Positions 1 to 8,895 of a stretch of DNA of 64,000 bases are shown here, one piece after another. Below the pieces are notes generated by a model. That model was not told the origin of the DNA, made no database searches, and was given only the letters and a program-made list of their open reading frames with translations. A program made the position numbers and the translations under genes. Source of the DNA: Nitratireductor basaltis. GTDB lineage: Bacteria > Pseudomonadota > Alphaproteobacteria > Rhizobiales > Rhizobiaceae. The stretch covers positions 310,001 through 374,000 of the forward strand of contig NZ_JMQM01000002.1 of the NCBI RefSeq assembly GCF_000733725.1. Direction: 5' to 3'. Numbering within the stretch: position 1 is the stretch's first letter; each line of letters starts with the position of its first letter.

Positions 1-560
1 GGCAGAGGTTCTGCATCGGTGAACCAGAACTTCGCCCACAGCATGCTGGGAAGCGTTTTCAGCGAGGTGTTGTAGAGCCGCACGGCCTCGATATAGTCGC
101 GACGCGCAACGGCGATGCGGTTCTCGGTGCCTTCCAGTTGCGCCTGCAGCGCCAGGAAGTTCTGGCTTGCCTTCAGATCGGGATAGTTTTCCGCGACAGC
201 TATCAGTCGCGACAACGCGCCTGAGAGCTGTGACTGGCTTTCCATGAAGGCCTCGAAGGCTTCCGGGTTTTCAAGAAGACTTGCATCCACCCGGATCTGC
301 GTCGCCTTGGCGCGCGCTTCGACGACACCTTCCAGCACCTCACGCTCGTGAGCGGCATAGCCTTTCACGGTTTCCACCAGGTTGGGGATCAGGTCGGAAC
401 GGCGCTGATACTGGTTCAGGACCTCACTCCAGGCGGCTTTCGCCTGTTCTTCTCGCGTGGGGATGGTGTTGAAGCCGCAGGCGGAAAGCAGCGGCATCGC
501 CAGCATGAGCATGAGAATGGCGCGCATGGCGGATGCACGCATGGACATGGCCTGGATCAT
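1..560 (-). CDS. lemA: LemA family lipoprotein (partial, C-terminus off the left edge)
   Basis: Reading leftward from the ATG at 558-560, the protein opens with a hydrophobic signal ending in a lipobox (LLSAC), so it is probably a lipoprotein. It continues with the LemA hallmark stretch around RRSDLIPNLVETVKGYA and a helical region including LSRLIAVAENYPDLKA. LemA proteins are membrane-anchored helical-bundle proteins of unclear molecular role. About 186 residues are visible before the frame leaves the window at base 1; the family is usually near 190-200 residues, so little is missing. It is divergent from the small membrane-protein gene at 652; the 91-bp gap holds a short perfect palindrome (576-590). 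Family assignment is firm; function is not known. Confidence 0.9.
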   Translation of the reverse strand, partial: MIQAMSMRASAMRAILMLMLAMPLLSACGFNTIPTREEQAKAAWSEVLNQYQRRSDLIPNLVETVKGYAAHEREVLEGVVEARAKATQIRVDASLLENPEAFEAFMESQSQLSGALSRLIAVAENYPDLKASQNFLALQAQLEGTENRIAVARRDYIEAVRLYNTSLKTLPSMLWAKFWFTDAEPL

Positions 561-651
561 CTTTTCCCCTCTACAGCCGGTTCGACCGGCGCGAAGATTA
601 GTGCTATTGCGCTTATAAGGAAATGCGCTCGTGTTTGGAGATACGTGAAGC

Positions 652-912
652 ATGGGGAAGGGGCAATTCGAGGAAGATGAGCGCCAACGCGAGGCGCGGC
701 AGATTCTCGATCGCGTCGGACGGGAAAGCGATCCCCAAAACGCGATCAACCGGTTCAGCGGGCGCGTGCAGGACCATTTCAGTGCAGCCGATGCGCCCAA
801 GGGTGATCCGATCGAGCTGTGGGGCCGCCGTATCGGGCGCATTCTCGCATTGATCGCGCTGGCCATTGCCGTCCTGTGGCTCTTCAGCCAGATCATGGGG
901 GCACCGGCATGA
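652..912 (+). CDS. Small single-pass membrane protein, unknown function
   Basis: This encodes 86 residues: a charged, cytoplasmic-looking N-terminus (about 1-60) followed by one hydrophobic segment near the C-terminus (LALIALAIAVLWLFSQI). I do not recognise a family. It is probably real because its stop codon overlaps the pdxY start as ATGA (909-912), which implies translational coupling, and because codon use resembles its neighbours. A weak GGAG lies about 11 bases before the ATG. It may be a lineage-specific inner-membrane protein; nothing in the sequence ties it to vitamin B6 metabolism other than the overlap. Confidence 0.7.
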   Translation: MGKGQFEEDERQREARQILDRVGRESDPQNAINRFSGRVQDHFSAADAPKGDPIELWGRRIGRILALIALAIAVLWLFSQIMGAPA

Positions 913-1772
913 ATGCTCGGAAGCACAAGTCGGTTCTTGCCATTTCAAGCCATGTGGCACGGGGGTCGGTGGGGAACCGCTCGGTGGTATTCGTGCTGGA
1001 ATATCTCGGCCATCCCGTCTGGTCCGTGCCGACGATCATGCTGCCTTGGCATCCCGGCCATGGACGCTCCACACCAATCCGCCCGGACGACGAGGCTTTC
1101 GCGCGCTTTCTGATGGAGTTGGGAAGCGCGCCTTGGCTTGGCGAGATCGATGCCGTCATCACCGGCTATTTCGGCTCGCCCGCACAAGCGGTCGCCGTCG
1201 CCGAACTTGTCGGGCAGGTGAAGTCCGCAAATCCCGCGGCGCTCTTCCTGTGTGATCCGGTCATCGGTGATGATGGCGGGCTTTACGTGCTGTCTGAGAC
1301 CGCTGCCGCGATTCGCGACATATTGCTGCCCATCGCCGATCTCGCGACACCCAACCGTTTCGAACTGTCGTGGTTCGCGGGTCAGCCTCTAAATGACATG
1401 GCGGCGATCATCGATGCCGCGCGCAGGCTCGGTCCCCGGCGTGTTCTCGTGACTTCGGCGGAAGGCAAGTCGCCTGGCAATATCGCCAATCTTTATCTTT
1501 CGGCAGAGGAAAGCCTGCTTGCAGAGCACCGGCGGATCGACCATCCGGTAAAGGGCACCGGCGACCTGACGGCGAGCCTGTTCCTGTCGCGCCTGCTCAA
1601 TGGTCTTCCTCCCAGGGAAGCCCTGCGTGAGACGACCGCGGCGGTGTATGAGATGTTCGCCAATGCCGCGGCCCGCGGTGCCGACGAGCTGATGCTGGAA
1701 ACGGATGCACGCATCCTGAACGCTCCGACCGCGTTGGTCACCGTGAACGAGCTGACACCAACCCCGGCTTAA
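909..1772 (+). CDS. pdxY: Pyridoxal kinase (PdxY/PdxK family)
   Basis: The 287-residue protein belongs to the ribokinase-like fold and phosphorylates pyridoxal with ATP in the B6 salvage pathway in the cytoplasm. The N-terminus has the family signature ISSHVARGSVGNRS, followed by the substrate-side segment MLPWHPGHG, the CDPVIGDDGGLYV strand, the TPNRFEL motif and, near the C-terminus, the anion-hole/catalytic segment around KGTGDLTASLF with the catalytic Asp. An in-frame upstream extension exists, but the ATG at 909 gives the usual family length and the ATGA overlap with the preceding small gene. PdxY and PdxK cannot be separated with confidence by eye. Confidence 0.92.
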   Translation: MNARKHKSVLAISSHVARGSVGNRSVVFVLEYLGHPVWSVPTIMLPWHPGHGRSTPIRPDDEAFARFLMELGSAPWLGEIDAVITGYFGSPAQAVAVAELVGQVKSANPAALFLCDPVIGDDGGLYVLSETAAAIRDILLPIADLATPNRFELSWFAGQPLNDMAAIIDAARRLGPRRVLVTSAEGKSPGNIANLYLSAEESLLAEHRRIDHPVKGTGDLTASLFLSRLLNGLPPREALRETTAAVYEMFANAAARGADELMLETDARILNAPTALVTVNELTPTPA

Positions 1773-1812
1773 GCTCTTGCCTTGGTTCGGAAATATAATT
1801 ATCGGAACTCAC

Positions 1813-2454
1813 ATGACACATCTTCCAGAACGCCTTCTTTCCGGTTACCGCAACTTCATGTCCGGTCGCTATTCCAGCGAGAGCGAGCGCTATGAGCGCC
1901 TTGCCCGTGAAGGGCAGAAGCCGCAGACCATGGTCATAGCATGCTGCGATTCACGTGCGGCGCCCGAGACGATCTTCGACGCCGGGCCGGGTGAACTCTT
2001 CGTGGTCCGGAATGTGGCCAATCTGGTTCCGCCCTATGCTCCCGACAGCGAATTCCATGGCACATCCGCCGCACTGGAATTTGCCGTGCAGGCGCTCAAG
2101 GTGAAGCATATCGTGGTGATGGGGCATGGCCGTTGCGGCGGTATCAGTGCGGCTCTCGGCGGGCTTTCAGAGCCATTGTCGCCGGGTGATTTCATCGGCA
2201 AGTGGATGTCGCTGGTCGCCCCGGCGGCAGAAGCCATTTCCAGTGCCAATCTCCTGACCGCCGCAGAGCGCCAGACCGCCATGGAGCGCGTTTCGGTGCG
2301 CAATCAGGTGGACAATCTGCGCAGCTTCCCGATCATCAAGGAAGGTGAGGAAAAGGGTGAGGTCACCCTTCACGGCGCGTGGTTCGACATCTCCAAGGGC
2401 GAGCTTTGGGTGATGGATCCCGAAAGCGGCGACTTCGAACGTCCCGCGATCTAG
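1813..2454 (+). CDS. Beta-class carbonic anhydrase
   Basis: This 213-residue enzyme interconverts CO2 and bicarbonate with a zinc ion. The beta-class ligands are visible: Cys44 in ACCDSR with the Asp46-Arg48 dyad, and His105/Cys108 in GHGRCGG. A longer in-frame start at 1777 exists, but the ATG at 1813 (MTHLPERLL) matches the normal N-terminus of this clade. It follows pdxY by 40 bp on the same strand and converges with the MFS gene, leaving only 9 bp between stops. The protein has no signal peptide, so it is cytoplasmic. Confidence 0.93.
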   Translation: MTHLPERLLSGYRNFMSGRYSSESERYERLAREGQKPQTMVIACCDSRAAPETIFDAGPGELFVVRNVANLVPPYAPDSEFHGTSAALEFAVQALKVKHIVVMGHGRCGGISAALGGLSEPLSPGDFIGKWMSLVAPAAEAISSANLLTAAERQTAMERVSVRNQVDNLRSFPIIKEGEEKGEVTLHGAWFDISKGELWVMDPESGDFERPAI

Positions 2455-2463
2455 TCGCCGGCG

Positions 2464-3771
2464 TCAGGCGCTGGTGTCTGGTACCGAGCGTACGGCCGAA
2501 GCCATCACCGGTTCCGGGAGCCGGCGCCAGACCAGCCATGAGATGATCGCGACCAGTCCCATGGTCGGGATGATCACGCTCATGGCGAAAACCGCGTCGC
2601 CGATCAGCGCGGATATCGATCCGCCCAAAAGACCGCCCCCCATCTGCAGGAAGCCTGCAACCGCTGATGCGGAACCCGCAATGCGAGGAAAAGGTGCCAA
2701 CGAGGCCGTCATCATGGCTGGCATGACGAAGGCGATGCCGAAGGCGTAGAACGAGACGGGCACCATCACGCGCAGGAAGGTGGGTTCAAGCGTGTTGAGC
2801 ATGATCAACATCGCCAGGCTGCCGGTTGCAATGCAGGTCAGGCCGATCGGCACCAACCTGTAGGCACCAAGCCTGCGCATCAGGAAGCGGACGGTGAGCG
2901 AACCGGAAAAGAAGAAGCCGGACTGCATCAGCATGCCGATCCCGAACTGCGAGGGCGTCAGCCCCACGCGGTCCATCAGGATGAATGGCAGTACGGTGGC
3001 CAGCGTGTAGAGTGCGCCGGTCGAACCGGCGATCACCAGCGCCGAACTCATGAAATAGCGGCTCGTCAGCAGCGTGGCGTAGGATTTCAAAAGCGCCTTG
3101 GGCGCTATGCGAGAGGTGTCGCGGATCACCGTTTCGCGCAAAGCCAGCTGGATGGTTGCCATGATCGCCAGGCCGGCGAGGAGCATCACCAGAAAGATTG
3201 CATGCCAGCCGAAAAACTCCATGGTCAGCCCGCCGATGGTGGGCGCCAGGGCCGGGCCGACCGCCAGAATGATACCAATGAGGTTCATGATGCGGGCTGA
3301 TTGCTCGTGGGTGAACAGATCACGTACCACCGCACGCGATACCGCAACGCCTACGGCAGCGCCCACGCCTTGTATGAAGCGGGCGGCAATAAGCCATTCG
3401 ATGCCTGGCGCGAGAAGGGCAACCAGGCTCGCAGCGACATAAATGCCGATAAAGGCGAGCGTGACAGGCTTGCGACCGAAGCCGTCGGATAGCGGCCCGC
3501 AAAAGAGTTGCGAGAAGGCAAAGCCCGCGAAATAGGCCGAGAGCGTGAGCTTCACGGCTGATGCGGTGGTGCCAAAGGCCTGCACGATCTCCGGCATTGC
3601 GGGTGTGTAGAGCGCCATGGATACCGGGCCGATGGCAACCAGCATCGCGCCGAGCATGCCAACGCGCCGTTCGCTCATCAGAGGTGTGGCGGCCTGGTTC
3701 GGGCTTGGGCCACTGCCTGCCGCCTCACCTTCGACGGGCTTGACCTGGCGGTCAGGCGTCATGTCATTCAT
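2464..3771 (-). CDS. Bcr/CflA-type MFS multidrug efflux transporter
   Basis: This 435-residue inner-membrane protein has about 12 hydrophobic segments and the MFS loop 2-3 motif GPLSDGFGRKP. The opening segment with LYTPAMPEIVQAF resembles the Bcr/CflA drug-resistance subfamily, which exports small molecules by proton antiport. The first ~35 residues are polar and variable. Its start overlaps the end of the upstream marR-type gene by 8 bp, so the two form one leftward operon and the regulator probably controls this pump. The substrate cannot be read from the sequence. Confidence 0.9.
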   Translation of the reverse strand: MNDMTPDRQVKPVEGEAAGSGPSPNQAATPLMSERRVGMLGAMLVAIGPVSMALYTPAMPEIVQAFGTTASAVKLTLSAYFAGFAFSQLFCGPLSDGFGRKPVTLAFIGIYVAASLVALLAPGIEWLIAARFIQGVGAAVGVAVSRAVVRDLFTHEQSARIMNLIGIILAVGPALAPTIGGLTMEFFGWHAIFLVMLLAGLAIMATIQLALRETVIRDTSRIAPKALLKSYATLLTSRYFMSSALVIAGSTGALYTLATVLPFILMDRVGLTPSQFGIGMLMQSGFFFSGSLTVRFLMRRLGAYRLVPIGLTCIATGSLAMLIMLNTLEPTFLRVMVPVSFYAFGIAFVMPAMMTASLAPFPRIAGSASAVAGFLQMGGGLLGGSISALIGDAVFAMSVIIPTMGLVAIISWLVWRRLPEPVMASAVRSVPDTSA

Positions 3772-4234
3772 CTGGGTGGAGATTGCTCCGGATCTGCCTG
3801 AGAAGCTTCATCAACTTTTCCCAATCGCGATCGTTGATCTTGTCGCGCGCCATTTCACGCACTTCAGCACCTTTTTCGGCTATGCCACGCAGCACGTCAT
3901 AGGCCGCATCCGTCAAGCGAACAAGCTTGGCACGGCGATCTGTCGGATCGGCTATGCGCTCTATGAGGCCCTGTTTCTCAAGACGGTCGAGATAGGCGCT
4001 GAGCGTCATCGCCTCCAGTCCCAAAGCGTCAGCCAGAACGACCTGCCTCACTTCGCCCGCGCGTGCAGCATGAACCAGTGCCCGGGCTTCTCCGGGAGTT
4101 ACCGTTATGTCGCTGTCGGCGAATTTCCGGTCGAATTCACGGCGCTGCAGCCGGGCAATGTCATGGATGAGGAAACTGAAGTTCTGCGGGTCGAATGGAG
4201 GTGATTTCATGAGCGCTACATTGTAAGGTGCCAT
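3764..4234 (-). CDS. MarR family transcriptional regulator
   Basis: This 156-residue winged-helix protein has the MarR layout: an N-terminal dimerisation helix (FLIHDIARLQRREFD), a helix-turn-helix around residues 60-90 (VVLADALGLEAMTLSAYLDRLEKQGLI) and the wing signature DPTDRRAKLVRLT. It lies immediately upstream of, and overlaps by 8 bp, the Bcr/CflA efflux gene, the usual arrangement for a ligand-released local repressor. The start is uncertain: ATG at 4234 and ATG at 4210 are both possible, and neither has a clear ribosome-binding site. Confidence 0.9.
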   Translation of the reverse strand: MAPYNVALMKSPPFDPQNFSFLIHDIARLQRREFDRKFADSDITVTPGEARALVHAARAGEVRQVVLADALGLEAMTLSAYLDRLEKQGLIERIADPTDRRAKLVRLTDAAYDVLRGIAEKGAEVREMARDKINDRDWEKLMKLLRQIRSNLHPDE

Positions 4235-4246
4235 TACTAAGTCATG

Positions 4247-4261
4247 CTTATAATATAGAAG
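4247..4261. promoter_or_regulatory. Possible MarR operator/promoter, AT-rich imperfect palindrome
   Basis: An unusually AT-rich stretch (CTTATAATATAGAAG) stands alone in a GC-rich intergenic region, directly upstream of the marR gene. It reads as an imperfect inverted repeat and contains -10-like hexamers in both directions. MarR proteins commonly bind such sites to repress themselves and a neighbour. This is inference from position and symmetry only. Confidence 0.3.
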
Positions 4262-4373
4262 TTATAGGGCGGTGAAGGGGGGCGGCAAGCTGTTGCCGTG
4301 CAAAAACTTCATGTTGTGCCAGGCGGGTTGGAGCGGCTAAAGCTCTTGGCCTGCCAAGGCAAGGAGCATCTCC

Positions 4374-6428
4374 ATGAGCGATACAGTTGCATCCCGGTCA
4401 GAAATCGAAGCGCTGACCCGCTGGACCGGACCCCATGGCCTGCCGGATTTCGCTGCAATTGATGACGCCGCATTTGCTGACAGTTTCGCCAGGGCCTTGG
4501 CGGAGCACAAGGCCGAGATTGAGGCGATCGCCGATAATCCGGATGATCCGGGCATCAGGAACACGCTTGAGGCGCTCGAGCTCTCCGGTGACGCGCTGGA
4601 CCGAGTGGCATCGATCTTCTGGTGCAAGGCCGGCGCGCATACCAATGATGTGATCCAGACGCTGGAGCGCGAAATCTCGCCGAAAATGGCGGCGCATTTT
4701 TCCGCGATCGCCATGAATGAGAAGCTTTTTGCCCGCATCAACACGCTTTACGAGAAGCGCGAGACGCTGGGGCTTGATGGCGAAACCATGCGTGTTCTGG
4801 AAAAGAGCTGGAAAGGCTTCGTGCGCGGCGGCGCGATGCTGGGCGCGGAAGACAAGAAGCGGCTTGCTGCCATCAATGAGGAACTTGCAGGCCTCGGTGC
4901 GCGCTTCGGGCAGAACGTGCTGGGCGATGAAAGCGAATGGGCACTTTTCCTGGACGAGGGCGATCTGGAGGGGCTGCCGCAGTCATTCAGGAGCGCCATG
5001 GCGGAAGCTGCCGAAAGCCGCGGGCAGGCGGGACGCTTTGCGGTCACCCTGTCGCGTTCGATAGCCGAACCGTTCCTTTCGTTTTCTGCACGCAGGGATC
5101 TGCGCGAAAAGGTTCTGAAAGCCTTCACCTCCCGCGGCGCGAATGAAGGCGAGCGCCACAATGGGGAACTGGTTCGGCGCATGCTTGAGCTGCGTGCGCA
5201 GAAGGCGAAACTGCTCGGCTATGAAAGCTATGCCGCCTACAAGCTCGACGATACCATGGCGAAGTCGCCCGAGCGCGTGATGGAGCTTCTTGAACCCGTT
5301 TGGCACAAGGCACGGGAAAAGGCGGCAGAAGATCAGAAAGCACTGGAAGACATTGCTGCCAAGGAAGGTGCCAATCATGCCATCGCGCCATGGGACTGGC
5401 GTTATTATGCGGAGAAGCTTCGCGCCGAGCGCTTCGATTTCGATGAGGGCGCGCTGGAGCCCTACCTAGCGCTGGAGAACGTCATCGCTGCAGCTTTCGA
5501 TGTGGCAGGGCGCCTGTTCGGCCTGCGTTTCGAGGAACTGAAGGATGTGGCTGCATGGCATGAGGATGTGCGGGTGTTCCATGTTCTCAATGCCGACGGC
5601 AGCGAACGCGGCCTCTTTCTGGCAGACTATTTCAACCGGCCTTCGAAGCGGTCTGGTGCCTGGATGAGCGCGCTTCAGTCATCCCACAAGCTGGGCGACG
5701 GCCAGATGCCGATCATCTACAATGTGATGAATTTCGCAAAGCCGCCGAGAGGCAAGCCTGCCCTTCTTTCGCCTGACGATGCGCGAACGTTGTTCCACGA
5801 GTTCGGCCATGCCCTGCACGGGCTGCTTTCGGAGGCCCGCTGGCCGTCGGTCTCCGGCACCTCCGTGTCGCGCGATTTCGTCGAGCTTCCATCCCAGCTT
5901 TACGAGCATTGGTTCACCGTGCCGGAAATCCTGAAGAAGCATGCAAAGCATGTGGAGACCGGTGAACCCATGCCGCTCGATCTCCTGGAGAAGATGCGAG
6001 CGGCACAGACTTTCGATGCCGGTTTCGCGACGGTCGAGTTTGCCTCATCGGCGCTCATGGACATGGCCTTTCATGCGCGTGCGGAGCCCGTTGAGGACCC
6101 ACTGGCCTTCCAATCGTCCGAGCTTGCGCGGCTCGAAGCGCCGGAAGCGATACCCATGCGGCACGCGACGCCGCATTTCCTGCATGTCTTTGCGGGCGAC
6201 GGATATTCAGCCGGCTACTACTCCTATATGTGGTCGGAAGTGCTTGATGCCGACGCCTTTGCCGCTTTCGAGGAAGCGGGCGATCCGTTCCACCGCGAAA
6301 CCGCGCAAAAGCTTCTGGAGCATATCTATGCCGCTGGCGGCAGCCGGGACCCGGAAGAGCTTTATACCGCCTTTCGCGGACGCATGCCGACACCCGAGCC
6401 GATGATGGAAAAGCGCGGGCTGAGCTGA
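4374..6428 (+). CDS. M3 family zinc oligopeptidase (Dcp/OpdA-like)
   Basis: This 684-residue thimet-type metallopeptidase probably cleaves short peptides in the cytoplasm. The zinc motif HEFGH lies at about residues 475-479 (LFHEFGHALHGLL), followed by the third-ligand helix region (RDFVELPSQLYEHW) and the C-terminal YYSYMWSEVLDADAFAAF block, all typical of peptidyl-dipeptidase Dcp and oligopeptidase A. The length matches the family (about 680). The ATG at 4374 is preceded by AAGGAG at suitable distance. The gene converges with the binding-protein gene, leaving 3 bp between stops. Dcp versus OpdA specificity is not decided here. Confidence 0.95.
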   Translation: MSDTVASRSEIEALTRWTGPHGLPDFAAIDDAAFADSFARALAEHKAEIEAIADNPDDPGIRNTLEALELSGDALDRVASIFWCKAGAHTNDVIQTLEREISPKMAAHFSAIAMNEKLFARINTLYEKRETLGLDGETMRVLEKSWKGFVRGGAMLGAEDKKRLAAINEELAGLGARFGQNVLGDESEWALFLDEGDLEGLPQSFRSAMAEAAESRGQAGRFAVTLSRSIAEPFLSFSARRDLREKVLKAFTSRGANEGERHNGELVRRMLELRAQKAKLLGYESYAAYKLDDTMAKSPERVMELLEPVWHKAREKAAEDQKALEDIAAKEGANHAIAPWDWRYYAEKLRAERFDFDEGALEPYLALENVIAAAFDVAGRLFGLRFEELKDVAAWHEDVRVFHVLNADGSERGLFLADYFNRPSKRSGAWMSALQSSHKLGDGQMPIIYNVMNFAKPPRGKPALLSPDDARTLFHEFGHALHGLLSEARWPSVSGTSVSRDFVELPSQLYEHWFTVPEILKKHAKHVETGEPMPLDLLEKMRAAQTFDAGFATVEFASSALMDMAFHARAEPVEDPLAFQSSELARLEAPEAIPMRHATPHFLHVFAGDGYSAGYYSYMWSEVLDADAFAAFEEAGDPFHRETAQKLLEHIYAAGGSRDPEELYTAFRGRMPTPEPMMEKRGLS

Positions 6429-6431
6429 GGT

Positions 6432-7508
6432 CTAACGTCTGGCTTTAAGGCCAGGCAGGGCCGCGCGCCATTGGCGCATGAAGATCTCGCGCTTTGCCTC
6501 ATCGAGTCCCACAAGCAGTGCGGGCGTCATGGAGATTGGACGGAAGGTCTCAAGGTCATCCGCCTTCTGTCCCGTCAGGCGCTCCAGTCGCTCAGCGCCA
6601 TCAATGGGCGAGAGCAGCCGCATATCGTTGGAGAGGATGTCCCGTCCCTCGGCGGAGAGCATGAAATCGACAAAACGCGCTGCCGCCAGCTGTGCGCGTG
6701 CCTGGCGCGGAACGAAGGCTGCGCGCGCCATAACCAGCGTGTAATCGCGTGGCAGGACGATGCCGATGCGATCATCCTCCCTGATATAGTCCAGCGCATA
6801 GGAGCCGAGAACGTTGTAGCCGATCAGCAGGCGGCCATCGGCAACGCGTTCAAGGATGTCGAATGTGCAGCAATAAAGCTTCGCATTGTTGCGGCCGAGG
6901 CTCTCCACCACGCGGCCCCAGGTGCCGGCCTGAAGCGCATCCTGAAATGCGAAAAAATAGCCAAGGCCCGAACTGGCAATGTCATAGGTGCCGATGCGCC
7001 CTGCATAATAGGTGCTGGAGCGCAGGAGGTCGATGAATTCGAACCTGCTTTGCGGCGCGCCGACCTCGCTGAACCAGGCGCGGTTGTAAACCATGACTGC
7101 CGGTTCGAAGGTGAAGCCGAACAGCTCGTCGCGCCAGCGCGCCCAACCGGGCAGGCGTTCCGCTTCGGCCAGAACAAGCGGCTTTGCGCAGCCGTCATTC
7201 ACCAGCTTCAACTGCTGATCGACGGCTGAAGAAATCACCACATCCGCCACGAATTCGCCTGAGGCGCAGGCTTCTTCCTGCCGCGCGGCTATCTCGTTGG
7301 AGGTCAGTTCGCGATAGGTCACGGCCAGGCCGGGATTGCGCAGCTGGAAGGCTTCCACCATAGGCCGGAATACGGCCAGGTCGGTGGTGCTTTCGATCAC
7401 GAGTTCTTCAACCGTCGGTCCGCCACCGGCCGGTGGCAGGTCGAACTGGCGCGCTTGGCCGGGCGTGGATGCCAATACCAGCGCGATCAGGAGTATCAGG
7501 CGCTTCAT
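6432..7508 (-). CDS. Periplasmic solute-binding protein (type 2 fold) linked to a two-component system
   Basis: The 358-residue product starts with a signal peptide (MKRLILLIALVLASTPGQA) and then resembles iron/sulfate-type ABC substrate-binding proteins: LVIESTTDLAVFRPMVEAF near the N-terminus, an ADVVISSAVDQQ strand and an AARFVDFMLSAEGRDIL segment near the C-terminus. No ABC permease or ATPase gene adjoins it. Its start codon overlaps the stop of the upstream histidine kinase gene (7505-7508), so it is the last gene of a leftward operon regulator-kinase-binding protein. I infer that it serves as a periplasmic ligand sensor for the kinase; an unlinked transporter is the alternative. Confidence 0.85.
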   Translation of the reverse strand: MKRLILLIALVLASTPGQARQFDLPPAGGGPTVEELVIESTTDLAVFRPMVEAFQLRNPGLAVTYRELTSNEIAARQEEACASGEFVADVVISSAVDQQLKLVNDGCAKPLVLAEAERLPGWARWRDELFGFTFEPAVMVYNRAWFSEVGAPQSRFEFIDLLRSSTYYAGRIGTYDIASSGLGYFFAFQDALQAGTWGRVVESLGRNNAKLYCCTFDILERVADGRLLIGYNVLGSYALDYIREDDRIGIVLPRDYTLVMARAAFVPRQARAQLAAARFVDFMLSAEGRDILSNDMRLLSPIDGAERLERLTGQKADDLETFRPISMTPALLVGLDEAKREIFMRQWRAALPGLKARR

Positions 7509-8893
7509 GATGCTATCCTCGGCAGTTCCAGGCCAATCTCAAAGCCTTCTTTTGCCGTGTTTCTGCAAATGATGCGTGCCTGGTGCATTTGTGCGACGGA
7601 AGCGGTGATCGACAGGCCGAGGCCGGCACTTTCAGGGCTGATGCCGTCACCGATGAAGCGCTGGCCAATGCGTGCCCGCTGTGTCTGATCCATGCCCTTG
7701 CCAGCATCATGCACCAGGATCATGGCGCGGTCTCCAGCTTCGGGCGTGACCGTGACGCTGATCGGATGAGCACCATGTTTGACGGCGTTTGAAAGCAGGT
7801 TCTTCACCGCCTCGCGCAGACTGACCGCATCTCCCTTCACCATCACTTCGTCATCCGGAAGCGATACGGCGATGGGTTGGTTGGCAATGGCGCGGATTTC
7901 GCGTTCGGCCTCGATGGCCACCCGGCGCAGATCGATCGCCTCCATCGTCGCGACATCGGCACGATGGGAGATCAGCGCATGGCTCAAAAGCTGGTCTGCC
8001 AGGCGCCCAAGGCCGACACTGCGTGCATACAGACGACGGTGCAGCCGCTCGAGCCGCTCGGGATCCTTCTCGCCGACGGCCAGCTGGGCCTGGGCGCGCA
8101 ATGCGGTGATGGGCGTGCGGATCTGGTGTGCCGCATCGGCAACAAAATTCTGCATGGCCTCGATGCGCTTGTCGAGCCGGCCCATGAAGCGGTTGATGGC
8201 AGACACAAGCACCGCAACCTCCTGTGGCGCGGCGACATCGAGCGGGGAAAGGTCGTTGGCTTCGCGCGCGAGGATCGCCTGTTCCACGCGGGTCAGAGGG
8301 CGCAGGGCTATGTGCAGCACGAACATCGAGATGAAGAACAGCACGACGGCGGCCACCGCGATGATGAGCGCTGCCTGGGTTGTTATGCTTCGTGCCAGCG
8401 CACCGCGCTCCGCCGTTGTCTGGGCGACGATTATGTCGACCTTCCCGCGCATGGACCGTTCGGCAAGCTGACGTGACATCAGCACGGCTCGAACCGGAAC
8501 TCCCTTGAAGCTGGTTGCATAGATGGTGGGCTCACCCGCCTTGCGTTCGTCCGGAAGCGGAAGGTCTGCATATCCGGTCAGATGCGATCCCTGAGGGCCG
8601 ATCACGCGGTAGAAAACCCGATCCTCACGGGCCAGCGACAGAAGTTCGAAGGCGGAAACAGGAAGGTCGATGCCGACTTCGCCCTCGCTCACATATACGC
8701 GTTCGGCGATCTGTAGCGCCGCGCCGCGCAGGAGTCGGTCGAAGGTCTCGTCACTTGCTGCCTGGCCAAAGCGGCTGGCCGCCAGGATGGTGGCTATCAC
8801 GGCAACAACGAGGATCACGAGCATGGCCAGCCCAAGGCGGAAGGCGATGGACTGGGTCTTTTGCGAAAGCGGCGTGGATGACGGCAGACTCAC
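7505..8893 (-). CDS. tctE: Sensor histidine kinase, TctE-like
   Basis: This 462-residue membrane kinase has two transmembrane segments (about residues 20-40 and 172-196) flanking a periplasmic domain of about 130 residues resembling 2CSK_N. A HAMP-like linker follows, then the H-box with phospho-acceptor His256 in AAHQIRTPITALR, the N-box (VKNLLSNAVKHGAHP) and the glycine-rich ATP-binding boxes. It lies between the response regulator (2 bp away) and the binding protein (overlapping by 4 bp), and faces tctCBA. TctD/TctE systems control tricarboxylate uptake in other bacteria. The ligand is unknown. Confidence 0.92.
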   Translation of the reverse strand: MSLPSSTPLSQKTQSIAFRLGLAMLVILVVAVIATILAASRFGQAASDETFDRLLRGAALQIAERVYVSEGEVGIDLPVSAFELLSLAREDRVFYRVIGPQGSHLTGYADLPLPDERKAGEPTIYATSFKGVPVRAVLMSRQLAERSMRGKVDIIVAQTTAERGALARSITTQAALIIAVAAVVLFFISMFVLHIALRPLTRVEQAILAREANDLSPLDVAAPQEVAVLVSAINRFMGRLDKRIEAMQNFVADAAHQIRTPITALRAQAQLAVGEKDPERLERLHRRLYARSVGLGRLADQLLSHALISHRADVATMEAIDLRRVAIEAEREIRAIANQPIAVSLPDDEVMVKGDAVSLREAVKNLLSNAVKHGAHPISVTVTPEAGDRAMILVHDAGKGMDQTQRARIGQRFIGDGISPESAGLGLSITASVAQMHQARIICRNTAKEGFEIGLELPRIAS

Positions 8894-8895
8894 AT